A DNA stretch of 64,000 nt from Paraspadella gotoi (GCA_051294375.1 CM119263.1:30034099-30098098); one strand, 5' to 3'. Shown: positions 46,147 to 61,862, counted from the stretch's first letter. The notes: generated from the letters alone by a model not told the origin. Translations and numbers: made by a program.

Positions 46147-46196
46147 GAGAGCAGAGAGAGAGAGAGAGAGAGAGAGAGCAGAGAGAGAGGAGAGAC

Positions 46197-46249
<53 letters not shown>

Positions 46250-46250
46250 C
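44729..46250. repeat. Purine-rich GA tract with 258-N gap
   Basis: (GA)n at 44730-44790, then purine-rich sequence to about 45660. It includes a tandem unit with AAAAAGAGATGAAGGGTTCT and CAAGAGAGAG (about four copies, 45360-45660). The gap lies at 45012-45269. A second GA-rich block lies at 45835-46248. All Arg/Glu and Ser/Leu frames here are artefacts. Confidence 0.95.
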
Positions 46251-46364
46251 CCTCCACTCTCAATGAAGAAACGACGTTAGCGAAGAAACTCAATCCCTTT
46301 CATCTTTTTAATTTCGACTCAACGATTAGACTTTGATAAAGTTGTGAAGGCGCCCAGCTGTCCA

Positions 46365-46396
46365 CTCTCTCTCTCTCACTCTCTTTTTCTCTCTCA

Positions 46397-46468
<72 letters not shown>

Positions 46469-47320
46469 TTAGAATGTAAATCTTCTCGTTACACTAATGC
46501 TGTCGCCCGAGAGTTTATTCTCCCGAAGCTGAAAATAGGAAAAGAGGGAGGAAGGAAAGGAAGGAAGAAAAATGAAAAAGGGAAAGGAAAGGAAGAAAGA
46601 AAAAGGGTAGAAGGAGGAAGAAAAAGGAGAAAGGAGGAGGGAAAGGGAGGGAGAAAAGGAAAGGGAAAAAGGAGAAGGAAAGGGAGAAAGTTAAAGGTAA
46701 AAAAGGAAGAAGAAGAGAAGGGAGAAGGGAGGGTGAAGAGGAAAGATAAAAGAAAAGAAATAAGGTAGGAAAGAAAGAAGGAAGAAAAGAAGAAAAATAA
46801 AGAAAGGAAGAAATAAAAATACCAAAGAAAGGAAAGAAGTAAAGAAAACATTTTTTCTATTAGGAAATAAAGAATAACAACAGGAAAAAGAATAAGCAGA
46901 TTGGTATTTTTTTTTCGTTATTGTAATCAATCGATTTTATTGAGAAAGAAAATGATTGCGAGGAAAAGAGGAAGCGAAATCATCGGAGATAATTAATAAC
47001 TTTGTCCAGACGCCGTCTTTTCTTTCTTATTGGCGAAAGGTAATGGGAGAAATAAATCAGAAAGAGATAAAAATGGATTAAAAAGAGATGAGAAAGAGAA
47101 ATAAAGGGATGAGAAATAGATGAGTAAGAGATGAGTAAGAGAAATAAAGGGATGAGAAAGAGATGAGAAAGAGATGAGTAAGCGAAATAAAGGGATGAGA
47201 ATGAAAAAGGGATTAGAAAAAGATGAGAAAGAGATGAGAAAGAGATTAGAGGGTTTAGGATTAGGTTAGAGTTTGGGATAGAGGTTAGGGATAAGGTTAG
47301 GGATTTGGTTACAAAATTAA
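46365..47320. repeat. (TC)n, then purine-rich and GATGAGAAAGA repeats
   Basis: (TC)n at 46365-46465, a GGAAG/AAAGG purine stretch at 46530-46850, and GATGAGAAAGAGATGAGTAA repeats at 47040-47255. At 47255-47310 there are GGTTAGGGATAAGGTTAGGG-type words like those at 4.3 and 14.4 kb but on the other strand. Confidence 0.85.
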
Positions 47321-47451
47321 GAAACAGAAATGAGGCGCTCAGGGAAAATAAAAACGAATAGAGAAGGAAATGGGAAAAAAAGAAAAAAATATTTAAGAAG
47401 TACATAAGAAGTATATAAAACAAACATTAAGTTTAAGCTTTCTTGAACTTC

Positions 47452-47452
47452 T

Positions 47453-47484
<32 letters not shown>

Positions 47485-47835
47485 AATCATCATCATCCAC
47501 ATCATAATCATCATCGTCGTCGATATTTTCCTTATTAACAACAACAACAACAACGTTTCCATCTCACAGTCATCACCATCGACGCGCGAGATTCCGCTGT
47601 GAAGAAATTTCACTAAATTAAAATATTTCGCCTGTGTGAAGTAGGAGGAGGAGGAGGAAGAGGAGAAGGAGGAGGAGGAGGAGGAGAAAGAGGAAAAAAG
47701 GAAAGGAAGATCCAAGGTTTAAAAGCAGAGGATAAATTTATACTCGTAATCACCTTTGTCGCAAGTATAGAGGACGTGACCGAAGTTACAAGAGGAGGAG
47801 AGAGAGAGAGACGAGGAGAGAGAGAGAAGAGAGAG

Positions 47836-47873
<38 letters not shown>

Positions 47874-47880
47874 ACAGCAG
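47452..47880. repeat. (ATC)n, (GGA)n and (GA)n microsatellites
   Basis: ATC triplets at 47452-47520, a GGA-rich block at 47640-47700, and GA at 47793-47875 up to the FMO exon 1 donor. Confidence 0.9.
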
Positions 47881-47903
47881 TCACCACTCTTCCGCCCACT
47901 CAC

Positions 47904-48169
47904 GCCAAACCCAGGACTCCTGCCCCGATAATAGCGACGGTTTTTCCCGGCCCCGATTCTCTCTCCTGCGTCGCGTCGTCGTTGCAGCGGCTCCAGCCGC
48001 AGTCAGCCGCGCCGTCGCAGCCGACGCCCGGGCCGCAGCCGGCCCCGCAGCGGCAGACGGAGCTGCAGAGCGGCCGGTCGCCCATCGGGGATCGACCGAA
48101 GATAGAAGGAGGTCGAGAGCCGCGACGGGCTGTGGAGTCGCAGTCTGAACATAACGAAAGATCAATCAA
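47904..48169 (-). CDS. FMO: Flavin-containing monooxygenase, first coding exon (start uncertain)
   Basis: Ends KTVAIIGAGVLGLA with a TTTGGC/GTGAGT donor. G-A-G-V-L-G fits the G-x-G-x-x-G FAD-binding turn, normally within ~15 residues of the FMO N-terminus. Upstream the frame stays open through a GC-rich, Cys/Arg/Gly-rich stretch with Met at 48169 and 48085, giving an odd extension of about 60-88 residues. A possible acceptor (TATGTTCAG, near 48150) suggests the 5' part could instead come from an unseen exon. The motif and donor are secure; the start is not. Confidence 0.8.
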
Positions 48170-48523
48170 TCAATCAATCAATCAAATCCGTCAAGAATTC
48201 AATCAAATCTATGCTTTACATCATTCTGATAATTTATTAATCAATAAATCAATTGAATGGGTAATTAAACAAACAGATATTAGTTAAAATCCAATGTATT
48301 AAGCAATCAATATATAACTTAACTAAATCAATTAATTCATCCATTAAATAAGTCCATTAGCGATCATTTAGTCACTCCAATCAATCAATCAATCATTTTC
48401 ACTAAAACCAAAAAACCAAGTTGAGCTTAAGCTCTGACGCTTATCGGATAAGTTATCCTCTATTTTGTTTGCCTCTGCTTCTCCCTCTTATTCCCTTTGC
48501 TAATTAATAAATAATAAGGTACC

Positions 48524-48588
<65 letters not shown>

Positions 48589-49473
48589 CTCTTATCATAG
48601 TTTCGCTCCTTCCATTTTCTTCTCTCTTTTTCGTCCAAATCTTAATTCATTTTCTTTTCGCCCAAGAATAATTTCTGGCGTCTCCGACCAACGAATCTAA
48701 TAAAAAGTATTTGTATTTGTTGTTAGCATTTATCTTCAAACATGACACAACATGTTACAACCTATATAAAAAAAAAATTATCAATTCATTACACAATTAA
48801 GCTATCTTGCCCATGACTTTGGACAGTAGAAACTACATATCAACGTAAGTGAACTGAGGTGACGTAATGTAATGAGTTATTACTTCATATCGATAACTGC
48901 AATGTAACGGAAAGTCAAAATATTTTTAACTAAAAACCTCCCGTCCACTCGTTGGATCAATCAATCAATCGATCAATCACGTCAATCAAAGCCTGTTTTC
49001 TGACTCCTGTCAAGGATCAAAGTTTTTTCTCCCTCTCAGGTATTTCTTGTCCACCTTTTATCACTTTGTCCAACTATTCCACCTTATTTTTGGCTTTTTT
49101 GTCCTCTTTTCCACGTTATCTTTATTACCCTGATTTTTTGTCCAATTCTTTGTCATTCAAAATCATCGTTGACACTTTCTTCACTTTGTCTTTCTGTCCC
49201 TTCGTTTTTTTGCTATGTCCTTTTAGTCCATCGTTGTCCTTCTCATCCACCTTCTTCCCTTTTTCGTCCCCTTTGTCCCTCTTGTCCACCTTCTTCCCTT
49301 TGTCGTCCCTTTTGTCCTTCATGTCCACCTTCTTCCCTTTGTCCTCCCCTTTGTCCCGTCTCACAAAAGCCGCGGCAAAGAAATTGGTTGTCGTTTTCTG
49401 CCTCCGGGAAATTTTATGTCACCATCGGGGACAAGAAGGGATTTCAGTGGGAGAGAGAGAGAGAGAGAGACAT

Positions 49474-49509
<36 letters not shown>

Positions 49510-49740
49510 CGGGTAAGAAAATGATTTTTAAGAGAGTGTTGAAGGAAATAGAGTTTTTACACGATCAGGAAATTAGGAAAATGGAAGAAAAAATTGAAAG
49601 GAAGGTAGTAAGTAAAAGTAGAATATAAAAATATAAGAATTAAACGAGATTATTACATTTTTGTTTTTGTTTTTGATTTTAAAAGCGAAAAGCGGAAAAT
49701 ATAAGTCGATTCGATTTCAAAACGAAAAAAAAAAGTTTGA
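48170..49740. other. Intergenic, repeats
   Basis: (ATCA)n near 48165-48185, (TC)n at 48522-48587, the first ~90 bp of the satellite unit at about 48745-48830 (plus), a ~38-bp repeat (CCACCTTCTTCCCTTTGTC, 49245-49355) and (GA)n at 49450-49508. No gene recognised. Confidence 0.7.
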
Positions 49741-51300
49741 GCAAACAATGTCGGATTTGCCCACGATCATTAGCGGTATTTAATTAATAAATTAATTAAT
49801 TTGATCCGAAATGTTTGTTTTAGGGTCTTTTCGTCACTGACCACGACAAAAGCAACGACGTCGATGATGTCGACGACGACAATAATGCCGATAATGATTG
49901 ACTTGATTGATTGATTGATTGATTGAAATATGATGATGATTGTTGAGTTATTGGCTGATTTATATTGATTGGAAAATATTAATTTAATTAACTATTAGAC
50001 TAATTGTTAATTAACTGTTTAATTATTTGTTATTAATTAATACATCTTGTATTTACATATAATATAAAAAGAAAAGGAAGAAAAATCATTAGTGAACACG
50101 TTTTTTGTTTTTTTCATTTAAAACTCATTTCCACTCGGGACGTATTCTCCTCAAAGACTTTTCATATCCAACACACTTCCCTACCCACACACAAAATATC
50201 AGTCCGACTTATTTATTTAGAAATAAACCGCCCCTCGCCAGGATTCGATCCTGGCTCCTGGACTAGCGATCGCTTGTCTGGAAATTAAAGCCAGAGGCTA
50301 CCCAGACAACTGAAAAATCAAATTCGAATTCTCCTATTTATAACTTTAAAACAGATTCGAATCTTTTGTTTTACTCAGAATTAATCTGTTTCAACAGAGG
50401 GCTCTCTGTTAAAACCTTTTATATTTGTTAAGATTTTGTTTACCTTTTGAATCTTTAACTGAATAATTTCAGTCTTGATATCTCAGCTCAAGATAAAATC
50501 AAAGATCTTAAATTTGTTAATTCGATTATATAAAAAATCGATCATCTTGAATTAAATAATACTTTTACCTCACTCAAAACAAAACCTTGTTTTTATTATA
50601 ATCATCTAAATGTAATAAGTACATTATAAGAAAGATGAATTAAACTAAATGAAGTGAATGAAATAAATCAATTCAACATCGATGAAACAAGTCTCTGAAA
50701 TAAACCGACTTTTTAATCTGTGAAAGTAATCGATAATAAATAATCAATTAAAAGATTAATTCTACAACGCCAACCTTCCCTGCAACGCTCCTACTAATCA
50801 TAGTAATGATCCTCATCAACGTCTTAGGACTCTGACGTTCAGTTGCCAGTCCCTTCGTCACGCTGTGGCTAGACTCAGTCAACCTGCCACAACTAATTGA
50901 TTAATTAACTGATTAATTATTTGATTAATTAATACATCTTGTATTTACATATAATATAAAAAGAAAAAGAAGAAAAATCAATTAGTGAAACAGTTTTTTG
51001 TTTTTCCATTTAAACTCATTCCACTCGGACGATTCCCTCAAAACTTCATATCCAACACACTTCCCTACCCACACAGCAAAATTTCATTACAATCCATCCA
51101 TCCAATCACGAATAATTGAAGTTTTTTGCTAAGGTGGGACGGACGGATGGACAGACGGACGGACATCCTTTTTTTTTTTGCCAAATTTATCATAATTCGA
51201 TGTTTTGACAGGATTTAAGTGAATACCCGACAAGATTTAGGGGGCGGACCGACGGACCGACAAAGTGAATTATAAAGTCGGGATCCCACTAAAAAATGTT
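49740..51300 (-). mobile_element. Hairpin-family copies (D), interrupted
   Basis: 49740-50205 and 50895-51300 are reverse-complement hairpin-family sequence. The TACATCTTGTATTTACATAT to CACACTTCCCTACCCACACA module appears in both (about 50042 and 50935). Between them lie about 690 bp of unrelated sequence. At 50228-50310 that stretch has a tRNA-like part with a perfect 5-bp T-arm (CCAGG, loop ATCGAAT, CCTGG on the minus strand). The arrangement suggests an insertion plus duplication, or two adjacent copies. Confidence 0.6.
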
Positions 51301-52800
51301 AGAAAAAAAAAGTGATTTTCTGTTTCTTTTGAAGATAAGCCGAGAGGAAAAATGGAGGAAGAGGAATTAGTCAATGTTGTTGTTCTCGTTGTTGTTGTCG
51401 TTGTTATGCGCAATGGAACAACGAATTGAGCCGGAAGTGAAAGGGGGGCGGAGAAAGAGAGAGACAGGAGGAGGAGGAGGAGGCGCAGGGGCTCGATAAC
51501 TCTCTCGGCTCAATGGGAGAATTAAGGATGAAGAAACTTGAAGGAATAATTTCATTTCCCTTTATTCTCAATTACATCCGGATATAACATTTATCAATCT
51601 TTATCAATTATTAATATAAGTTGACCATGTAACAGCATTTCATAACAAATCTCTCATTTTACATAAACGAACCTAAAAAAAAAATAATTCCCGTGACTAA
51701 TTATGTCATCGATCCTCAACGAACGAGAGTCGATCCGTCTCGGGTCTCCATGGAAAACGGATAATCGGAAATAAACGGACGAACGGACGAACGGACTTTG
51801 CATTAATTTCTTTCTCTGACTCTGAATTATCGTTCGTCGATATGAGCGAAGACGAATGACGTCCAAATGACGGATGTGAAATTGGTGACGGTTTGACGGG
51901 GATGACAGTTGACGATGATGACAATGACGATCCAAAATGACAGTCCGACTGACAAATATAGTTAATGTCTTTCGTCAAGTTTATACCGCGTAAAACGATT
52001 ATCTAATTGAACATAATGGGAAAAAAAAATTTAATGGTTGGCCCCTCTACTATCTGCTATGCTCTTCTAACTTCTAACTTTATCGTATCCTAATTTATTT
52101 AAACTTTATCTAAACTGACCTAACTTGGAATATAACCTAACCTAGACCCGCTCTCTCTCAGCCTCAATTACCTTTCTTTTCTTTAGTCCTTTTGTTCTTC
52201 TGTTCTTTAGTCTTTTTGTTCTTCTGTTCTTTAGTCCTTTTGTTCTTTTGTTCTTCAATTCGGTATGTTCTTTTGTTTTATTTTTTGTTTTTTTTAATCC
52301 AATTTTTACGCTCGAATTTTTTTTCTCTTCATCGTCAAAAACTTAAAAACTAAATTCGCTAAACTCGTGATTTTTTACTTCAGATTTTTTTGGAGAAAAA
52401 TCGAACGATCGAAATTTAAAATCGATGAATCCAGGGTTTTTTTATGAAAACATTTACATTTACCTTTTTAATTATTAATCCAAAATAGTATTACCATATC
52501 AAAAATTACAAAATTACAAAATTACAAAGTTTCAAATTTTATAAGAATTTAAAAAAAAATTCACTAAAAATTTTAAAAATGATAATTTGCTAAATGATGA
52601 TAAAATATATGTTTTAATACATCTCATGTTTATTTTAATTTTATTTTTTTTGTCTCTATTCATCGACTCGTCCATAGGAAATAAAATTCCATTTTATTCT
52701 GCTTATGACATTTTTCCTATGACATTTGACCGCCTTGTGAGAATGAAATTTGTAAATGACATGAGTCGGTCAAGGGTCCCGAAAAGTTAGAGACAATTTA
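51301..52800. other. Intergenic
   Basis: GTT-triplet patch near 51370-51405, GGA patch near 51468-51483, CTTTTGTTCTTCTGTTCTTT repeats at 52190-52255 and ACAAAATTACAAAATTAC near 52505. No gene recognised. Confidence 0.5.
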
Positions 52801-52802
52801 TT

Positions 52803-52857
<55 letters not shown>

Positions 52858-53617
52858 TCTTTCTTTAGTTCATTTTTAGTTTCTATTCATAATTTTCCTC
52901 CTTTTTCTATTTCTCTCTCTCTCCCTCTTTATTTTTAAAATTAATTTATATTTTTTTAACTTAAAACTTAAAGGTTTACCAAAGAGAAATTAAGTTTTGG
53001 AGTCATTTGAGATCTTTTTAGTCTTTAACTCGTTTAAGCCCAATTTAAGTTTTTTGGCTCTCGCTACGAAGGCGAAGAAAATACAGTTTTCCTATTTCAT
53101 ATTTTACTTTTATTATACTTTTTTATTTTATATAAAAAATGAGCCTAGCAGACGCAATTAACATTTAAATTATTCAAGTCTGATTTTCAGGAGGCGTTTT
53201 GTCTTTAATATCGTCATCGTCGTCTTCATTCTTATCGTCGTCGTCGTCGTCGTCGTCTTAATCGTCGTCTTCATCGTCGTCTTCATCCTTATCGTCGTCG
53301 TCTTCATCGTCGTCATCATCCTTATCGTCTTCGTCGTCGTCGTCGTTATCATCTCTACCGGAAGAAACCGACGATAATAAAAGAAATTAATGACACTTCA
53401 TCTTTTGTCTTCTGCGACGAAAATATCGTTACCATCGTCGTCGTCGTCGTCGTCCTTCGCGGTGCGTGCGGTGGCGGAGGCGTCGTCGTCGTGCGTGTCG
53501 TCGGCGTGTTGGCGTCAAAGAAAAGCTCGTTTACATCTTTCCGTTTCTTTTCCAATTAACGTGTCCGACTGTCTGTCAGTCAGTATTTCTCTCCTCTCTC
53601 TCTCTCCTCTCTCTTCT

Positions 53618-53663
<46 letters not shown>

Positions 53664-53700
53664 TCTCATCTCACGCTCTCCTCTTTTGCACTTTCTGATT
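52801..53700. repeat. (TC)n and GTC/ATC triplet tracts
   Basis: (TC)n at 52806-52848; GTCGTC/TCATCGTCG triplets at 53206-53350 and 53430-53510; (TC)n at 53595-53662. Confidence 0.9.
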
Positions 53701-54124
53701 CAACTCCCCCCCCATTTTGCTCATTCCAGTTCGTCTCCATCGTCTTCGCGACGAAATGTCGTCTCAGCGGCGAAAAGGCGAAATCGTCGTCGTCTTCGTC
53801 GTCAATTTTCGTCGTAAGACGTTTTCGTCTTCAGACACAGACGTTGACGACGAACTCGCGCCATCTATGGATCAAAATATGCCATCTGTGAACAAAAACT
53901 CGTCATCTGTAGTCCAAAACTGTTCACCATCTGTTACAGATGACAGAATTGCTTGGATCCCTTCGACCGTAGACAATACAATCACGGGATTTCACGTTCA
54001 CAAATCAAAGTCACACAAATCTTCGACGTCTCACTTCGTCAAATCTCACGCGTCCCTTTTCGTCGTCATGGCAACGCCCACTTCGGCTCAATCCTCTCTC
54101 ACGGATGGAAAGAGTTTTTGTAAC

Positions 54125-54610
54125 GGATTTAGCCCCCCGGATGTAATTAAATTCCTTTGTAGATTCTCGGAAATCCCGTATGTAAAAAGTTTCGTCGCGA
54201 CGGACATCATAAACCCGAGAACAAATATTTCCCATCGGATTTTCGTTTCCTTCTTCCCGGATTTTCGCCCGGATGTAATCAAAACAACGTCATTAATTTT
54301 CCCGGATGTAACTAAAATGCCCGGGGATGTAGTTCATTTGCTCGCGTCATTTCTGTCCCTGATGTAACTAATCTTTACAAAACACGGATGTAATCCAAAT
54401 AACGACGTTATTAATTTATCCGGATGTAACTTATTTTTTGCTTCATTTTCTCGAGAGAATGTAGTTGTTTCGCTCGCGTCGTCTCTTGTCTCGGATGTTA
54501 TTAATTCTGTTCAAAACCCGGATCTAAATCCATCTAATGGCCTGGAATTATTGTCCTCACAAAACCCGGGCGTAATTAATTCCTTCAAAAACCGGGATGT
54601 AATTGACGTC
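54125..54610. promoter_or_regulatory. Cluster of CCGGATGTAA-like motifs upstream of mGluR start
   Basis: At least nine words of the form C-C-C/C-G-G-A-T-G-T-A-A/T, plus looser variants, lie 240-720 bp before the receptor ATG, at irregular spacing of about 25-60 bp. Examples are CCCGGATGTAATTAAATTCC, CGCCCGGATGTAATCAAAAC and TTCCCGGATGTAACTAAAAT. C-C-G-G-A-T-G-T resembles the ETS-factor core (C/A-G-G-A-A/T). The plus-strand frame through it (P-D-V-I-K repeats) is probably a by-product. Function is inference. Confidence 0.4.
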
Positions 54611-54847
54611 CCTTCACTTCCTCGTCTTTTCCCCGCCTTCGCTTCGTTTCGATGCCACACGACTCGTTCCATCGATGTCTCGCCATCACTGGCAGAGTCG
54701 GTTCATGTGCCATCCCTGATGTCATCATCGTCGTCATCTCCTCGACTGAACCTTTCAACACTTCCTCACCTTTTCGACTTACCCTCTCTCTCTCTCTCTA
54801 TCTCCATCCTCTCTCCTCCTTCCCTCTCTCCCCTTCCTCTTTTGTTG

Positions 54848-54953
54848 ATGCTCTTCTGTTTCTTGTTTTCGCCGTCGTCCGCCGCGATGCCGGTGGCGCT
54901 GCGGAAAGTCGCTCGCCAAGATGGCGAGATCATCCTGGGAGGGTTATTCTCAG
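54848..54953 (+). CDS. mGluR: Metabotropic glutamate receptor, first coding exon
   Basis: The frame reads MLFCFLFSPSSAAMPVALRK, VARQDGEIILGGLFS, ending phase 1 at TCAG/GTGCGT. A hydrophobic signal-peptide-like start, then D-G-E/D-I/L-I-L-G-G/A-L-F-x-V-H is how mGluR extracellular domains begin. Joining to exon 2 gives LFSVHHMPSY. The Met used here (54848) makes a short signal peptide. The frame is open further upstream with other Mets, so a longer leader is possible. A class C GPCR; as a family these sense glutamate or related amino acids at the cell surface. The donor is followed within 15 bp by (TC)n. Confidence 0.82.
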
Positions 54954-54966
54954 GTGCGTCTGAAGC

Positions 54967-55073
<107 letters not shown>

Positions 55074-55079
55074 CATTGT

Positions 55080-57581
<2,502 letters not shown>

Positions 57582-60236
57582 TAATTCTTGTTTCATTGAC
57601 TCTCTCTCTGTCAAGTCACAAAGGTTTACTCAGAAACTTATTTGCGACCAATATCCCATTATTGACTTTTCAAAATTAACAATATCTCTTTGTAGAACAA
57701 AATAATAGACTAAAATTATATCTCAAAAGAAAAAAAAAGGATGTTTTCTCTCTCTTTCTCTTTGTATGACTCTCTCTCTCTGTCCCTCTCTCCCTTTCGA
57801 CATATTCGATTGTCGTTTATTGTATTATAATGGTATTACATAAGGATTACTGAGTGCGTTAATTAAAAGTATCCCCGGAAATATTAAAATGATATTTCTA
57901 CGAGAAATAATCTAACAGCTACAATATGTAAATGGCAGATTAACGACACAAACCCATTTTGAGACGGTTACCCTTACGAAACTCCCCTCCCTACTCCACC
58001 CCCCTATTATCCACCCTTCCACCTTTACAACCCTCTTACCCCTTACTGCCCCCCATTTCGGGTGAAAGGCGATCTTTTTGTTTGATGAGTCCATCGTCTG
58101 AGAGAGGGAACACGAGTCACCCAACACGAATCGCGAATCTCGAAACCGAGAGTCACATTGGGAAGATGATGTCCTCGTTGATTCTTTAAAAGGGGCGGGG
58201 GAGAGGAGAGGGAGGGGGAGAGGGGAGAGAGGGGGGAAAGGAAGGAGGAGATGGGGAGAAGAGAGGAGGGGAGAGGGGAGAGTAAGGAGAGGGAGTGGAA
58301 GATAGAGAGGGAGGGAGAAGGGATGAGAGGGAGAGAGGGAGAGGAGAGGGAGAGAGGAGGGGAAGAGGAAGGAATGGAAAGAAAAGGATTAAAGGGAAGG
58401 GGGTATTTAGGTTCATAAAAATAATGAGTAAAAAATAAAAACGATGGAAAAAAATATATCAATTTACTGAAATTTCTTTAATGCTGCGTCATATTGAACT
58501 TACAGTAGCTCTTAATTTGTTCCTACAAATATCTTATATTATTTCTTTTGAAAACGAGAGAGAGAGAGAGAGGAGAAGAGAGAGGAGAGAGAAATAAAGG
58601 AAACCGAGGGGGGTTTCCTATCGATGACGACAGTAAGTAAGTGCTTGTTAGTGCTTGTAAGTTCTTACAACTTCTGTTCTGAATTGGATTGGAAATGAGA
58701 GGCAATATTACATAATAATAATGATAATCCATTCTCTGCGTTGCTTTCAAGCGATGGATTTAATTGTTAACAATAATGTTGAGATGTTTTTAATGTTCAA
58801 TTTATATAGAAGCAGAATACTCATCTGTCCTTATTTTAATTTAAAGACATAAAAAATGCCGCGACTCTGTATCAATGCCTGAATGCCTCAAATGTACCGA
58901 GCCTGCACCGCAATTCGTCTCTCATTCTTAAAGCCTAACCCACGTGGGATCATCGGGGTCAGTCATAGTTCATGGCGGACCCTATGGTTTTAAAGATTTC
59001 GGCGATGTACGGACGGGTTAATGAACATCGTGTGCCATCACGGCGGCGGTGGCACCATAGGGAATGGAGATTAGTGGCAATTTTTTGCTATGGTTCAGTG
59101 GAACTACAGACACTGGAATATAAAACGTGGAAAGGACGACTATTCCGTAATTTTCTGTTCCCTCAGCAGCATGGGAATAGAGTGCTGGGCTTGGAACCAG
59201 CTTAAGAGTTTTCTAAAGCCCAAAAGGCGGTTTTAGGGCCGTCCTCACCTTCCAGAAGGGTAGGTACATTGGGATCATCCCGGTAGCTAATGGTCATGAG
59301 CTATGGTATTACTCGAAGAGACTCGGTTGAAACTGCAGGCGGAGTGGAACCTTATTGCAATGCCGTGTAAAGGTGATCCTGACTATATCAGCTTTGACTA
59401 GTCCATCGATGATCATTCACTTGATGGTAAATGTAACAACATGCTTTCATGGAATTAATAGCGCTATTAGCATAACAAGAGGGCGGTTAATATCTACTAA
59501 GATCGAGAGCATTTGCGGAATCGCTCGCATCCTGGTTGCCTGAAACGTCGCTCGTGGATTCAGTTTCGCCTTGGACGATCGAGTCCTTGTTGAACATATG
59601 AAATTCTGCTCCATTGTTTTCCAACGTGGGAATGAGGCGATGTTGCATGGAAGGGTGAGAGGAGTGAGTTAGGGGTGGTGAATGGAGAGAGGAGAGAGAG
59701 AGAGAAGAGAGAGAGAAGAGAGGAGGAGAGGAGAGAGAGAGAGAGAGAGAGAGAGCAGAGACAGATTTTCAAGCTTATGTCTCGCGTGTTGTGGAGGTGC
59801 GGAGGTCAAGGAAAGAATCGGGAGAACAAAACAAGAAGAAAAAATTTTTACTTCTTGTTTCAAAAAGAACAAAAAAAAGTATTTTGTTTTTTAATATGAA
59901 AAAAAACAAAAAAAAGACAAAGAAAAAACAAGTAGGACAATCAAAACGCGCACCTTTTGAAGACAAGAGAATATATAATAATATTAATAGAAAACAGATA
60001 TATAGAAGAAAAGAAAAAATAAGCAGAGTGGAAGAGTACGGAGAGAGAGGAGAGAGAGAGAGAGAGAGAAGAGGCAGAAGAGAGGGGGGAGATGGGAGAG
60101 AGAGAAGGCGGNNNNNNNNNNNNNNNNNNNNNNNNNTTTCTTTTTGAAAAAAGTAACAATTTTTTTCTTGTTTTGTTTCTCGATTCTTTTCGTTGACCTC
60201 CGTCACCTCCACACACGAGTAGCTTGAAAATCTGTC

Positions 60237-60480
60237 TCGTCCAGTTTTGTTCCGACGTTTATCGTGGACATTAATGCGTTTCGCTGCAGCTACAGCAGCC
60301 GCTTTTAAAAGACCTCAGCTACAAAAGCACCGGCGGCCGCACACCGAGCTTTTCTGAACGTCCCCGGTGTGCTGAAAAAAGCACTCGCGCTGGCCCGCTG
60401 GGCGCCTGCGGATATGTTACGCTACACGGACCCGCCCGACTCGCGAGCACCCGCGTGCGGCCAAGCTGCACATGACAAAT
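60237..60480. other. GC-rich island in the spacer of the inverted repeat
   Basis: About 240 bp far richer in G and C than its surroundings (GCACCGGCGGCCGCACACCG, GCGCCTGCGGATATGTTACG), present only between the two N gaps. Open frames exist on both strands (for example VRPSCT ending on plus) but no family is recognised. It could be a foreign insert or a CpG island-like patch. Confidence 0.5.
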
Positions 60481-61792
60481 AGAAAGAAGAGATAGATGGA
60501 GAGAAGAAAAGTGAAGAAATGAAGAGATGAGGAGTTGAGCCTGGAGTTGCGCTTTACAACTGTAGAGACGAGACGAAGGATAGATGACTGCGAGACAGAA
60601 GATCGAAAGGGAGACCAGAGAGAGAGAAGAGACAAGGAATTTATGCAAGCTACTGCAGTGAGCTAGTGGAGTGACGAGAGAAGAGAGTCAATCGAGAGAG
60701 AAATCTTCTTCTCCTCTTCTNNNNNNNNNNNNNNNNNNNNNNNNNCAAAATGGAGCAGAAATTTCATGTCTCAACAAGGACGCGACTCGTCCAAGGGCGA
60801 AACTGAATCCACGAGGCGACGTTTCCATGGCAACCAGGATGCGAGCGATTCCGCAAATGCTCTCGACTTAGTAGAATATTAACCGGCCCTCTTTGTTATG
60901 CTAATAGCGCTATAATTCCATGAAAGCATTGTGTTAACGATTTTACCATCAAGTGAATGGATCAATCGATGGACTTAGTCAAAGGCTGATATATCAGGAT
61001 CACCTTTACACGGGCATTGCAATAAGTTCACCCCGCCTGCAGTTGTCACCCGGAGTCTCTTTGAGTAATACCATCAGCTCATGACCATTAGGTACCGGGA
61101 TCGATCCCCAATGGTACCTACCCTTCGGGAAGCGTGAGGACGGCCCTAAAACCGCCTTTTGGGCTTAGAAAACTCTTAAGCCTGGTTCCAAGCCCAGCAC
61201 TCGTTCCATTGCTGCTGAGGGGGAACAGAAAATACGGATAGTCGTCCGTTCCGACGTTGTTACTATTCCAGTGTCTGTAGTTCCACTGAAGCCATACAAA
61301 ATGCCACTAAATCTCCATTCCCTATGGTTCCACCGCCGCCGTGATGGCACATCGATGGTTCCATTAACCCGTCCGTACATCGCCGAATCTTTAAAACCAA
61401 TAGGGTCCGCCATGGAACTATGACCTGACCCCGATGATCCCACGTGGGTTAGGCTTTAAGAATGAGAGGACGAATTGCGGTGCAGGCTCGGTACATTTGG
61501 AGGCATTCAGGCATTGGGATACAGAGTCGCGGCATTTTTTATGTCTTTAAATTAAAATAAGGACAGATGAGTATTCTGCCTTATATAAATTGAACAAATT
61601 AAAAACATCATCAACATTATTGTTAACAATTACATCATCGCTTGAAAGCAACGCAGAGAATGGATTATCATTATTATTATTAATATTGCCTCTCATTTCC
61701 AATGCCAATGTCAGAAAGAAGTTGTAAGAAGCTTACAAGCACTAACAAGCACTTACTACTCCGTCGTCATCGATAGAAACCCCTTCGTTTCT

Positions 61793-61808
61793 CTTTCTCT
61801 CTCTCTCT

Positions 61809-61862
<54 letters not shown>
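61793..61862. repeat. (TC)n microsatellite in right arm
   Basis: TC tract whose left-arm counterpart (58556-58590) is a shorter (GA)n, so the arms differ in repeat length. Confidence 0.9.

Noticed and set aside
53717-54367. 216-codon plus frame with P-D-V repeats
   Set aside because: The repeats reflect the CCGGATGTAA motif cluster. No family, no splice context and no link in frame to the receptor exon. A transcribed 5' leader is possible.
58972-59205. Open frame in the left arm and its mirror at 61165-61443
   Set aside because: The two arms' frames diverge by frameshift after a short shared part and match no known family. Treated as non-coding repeat.
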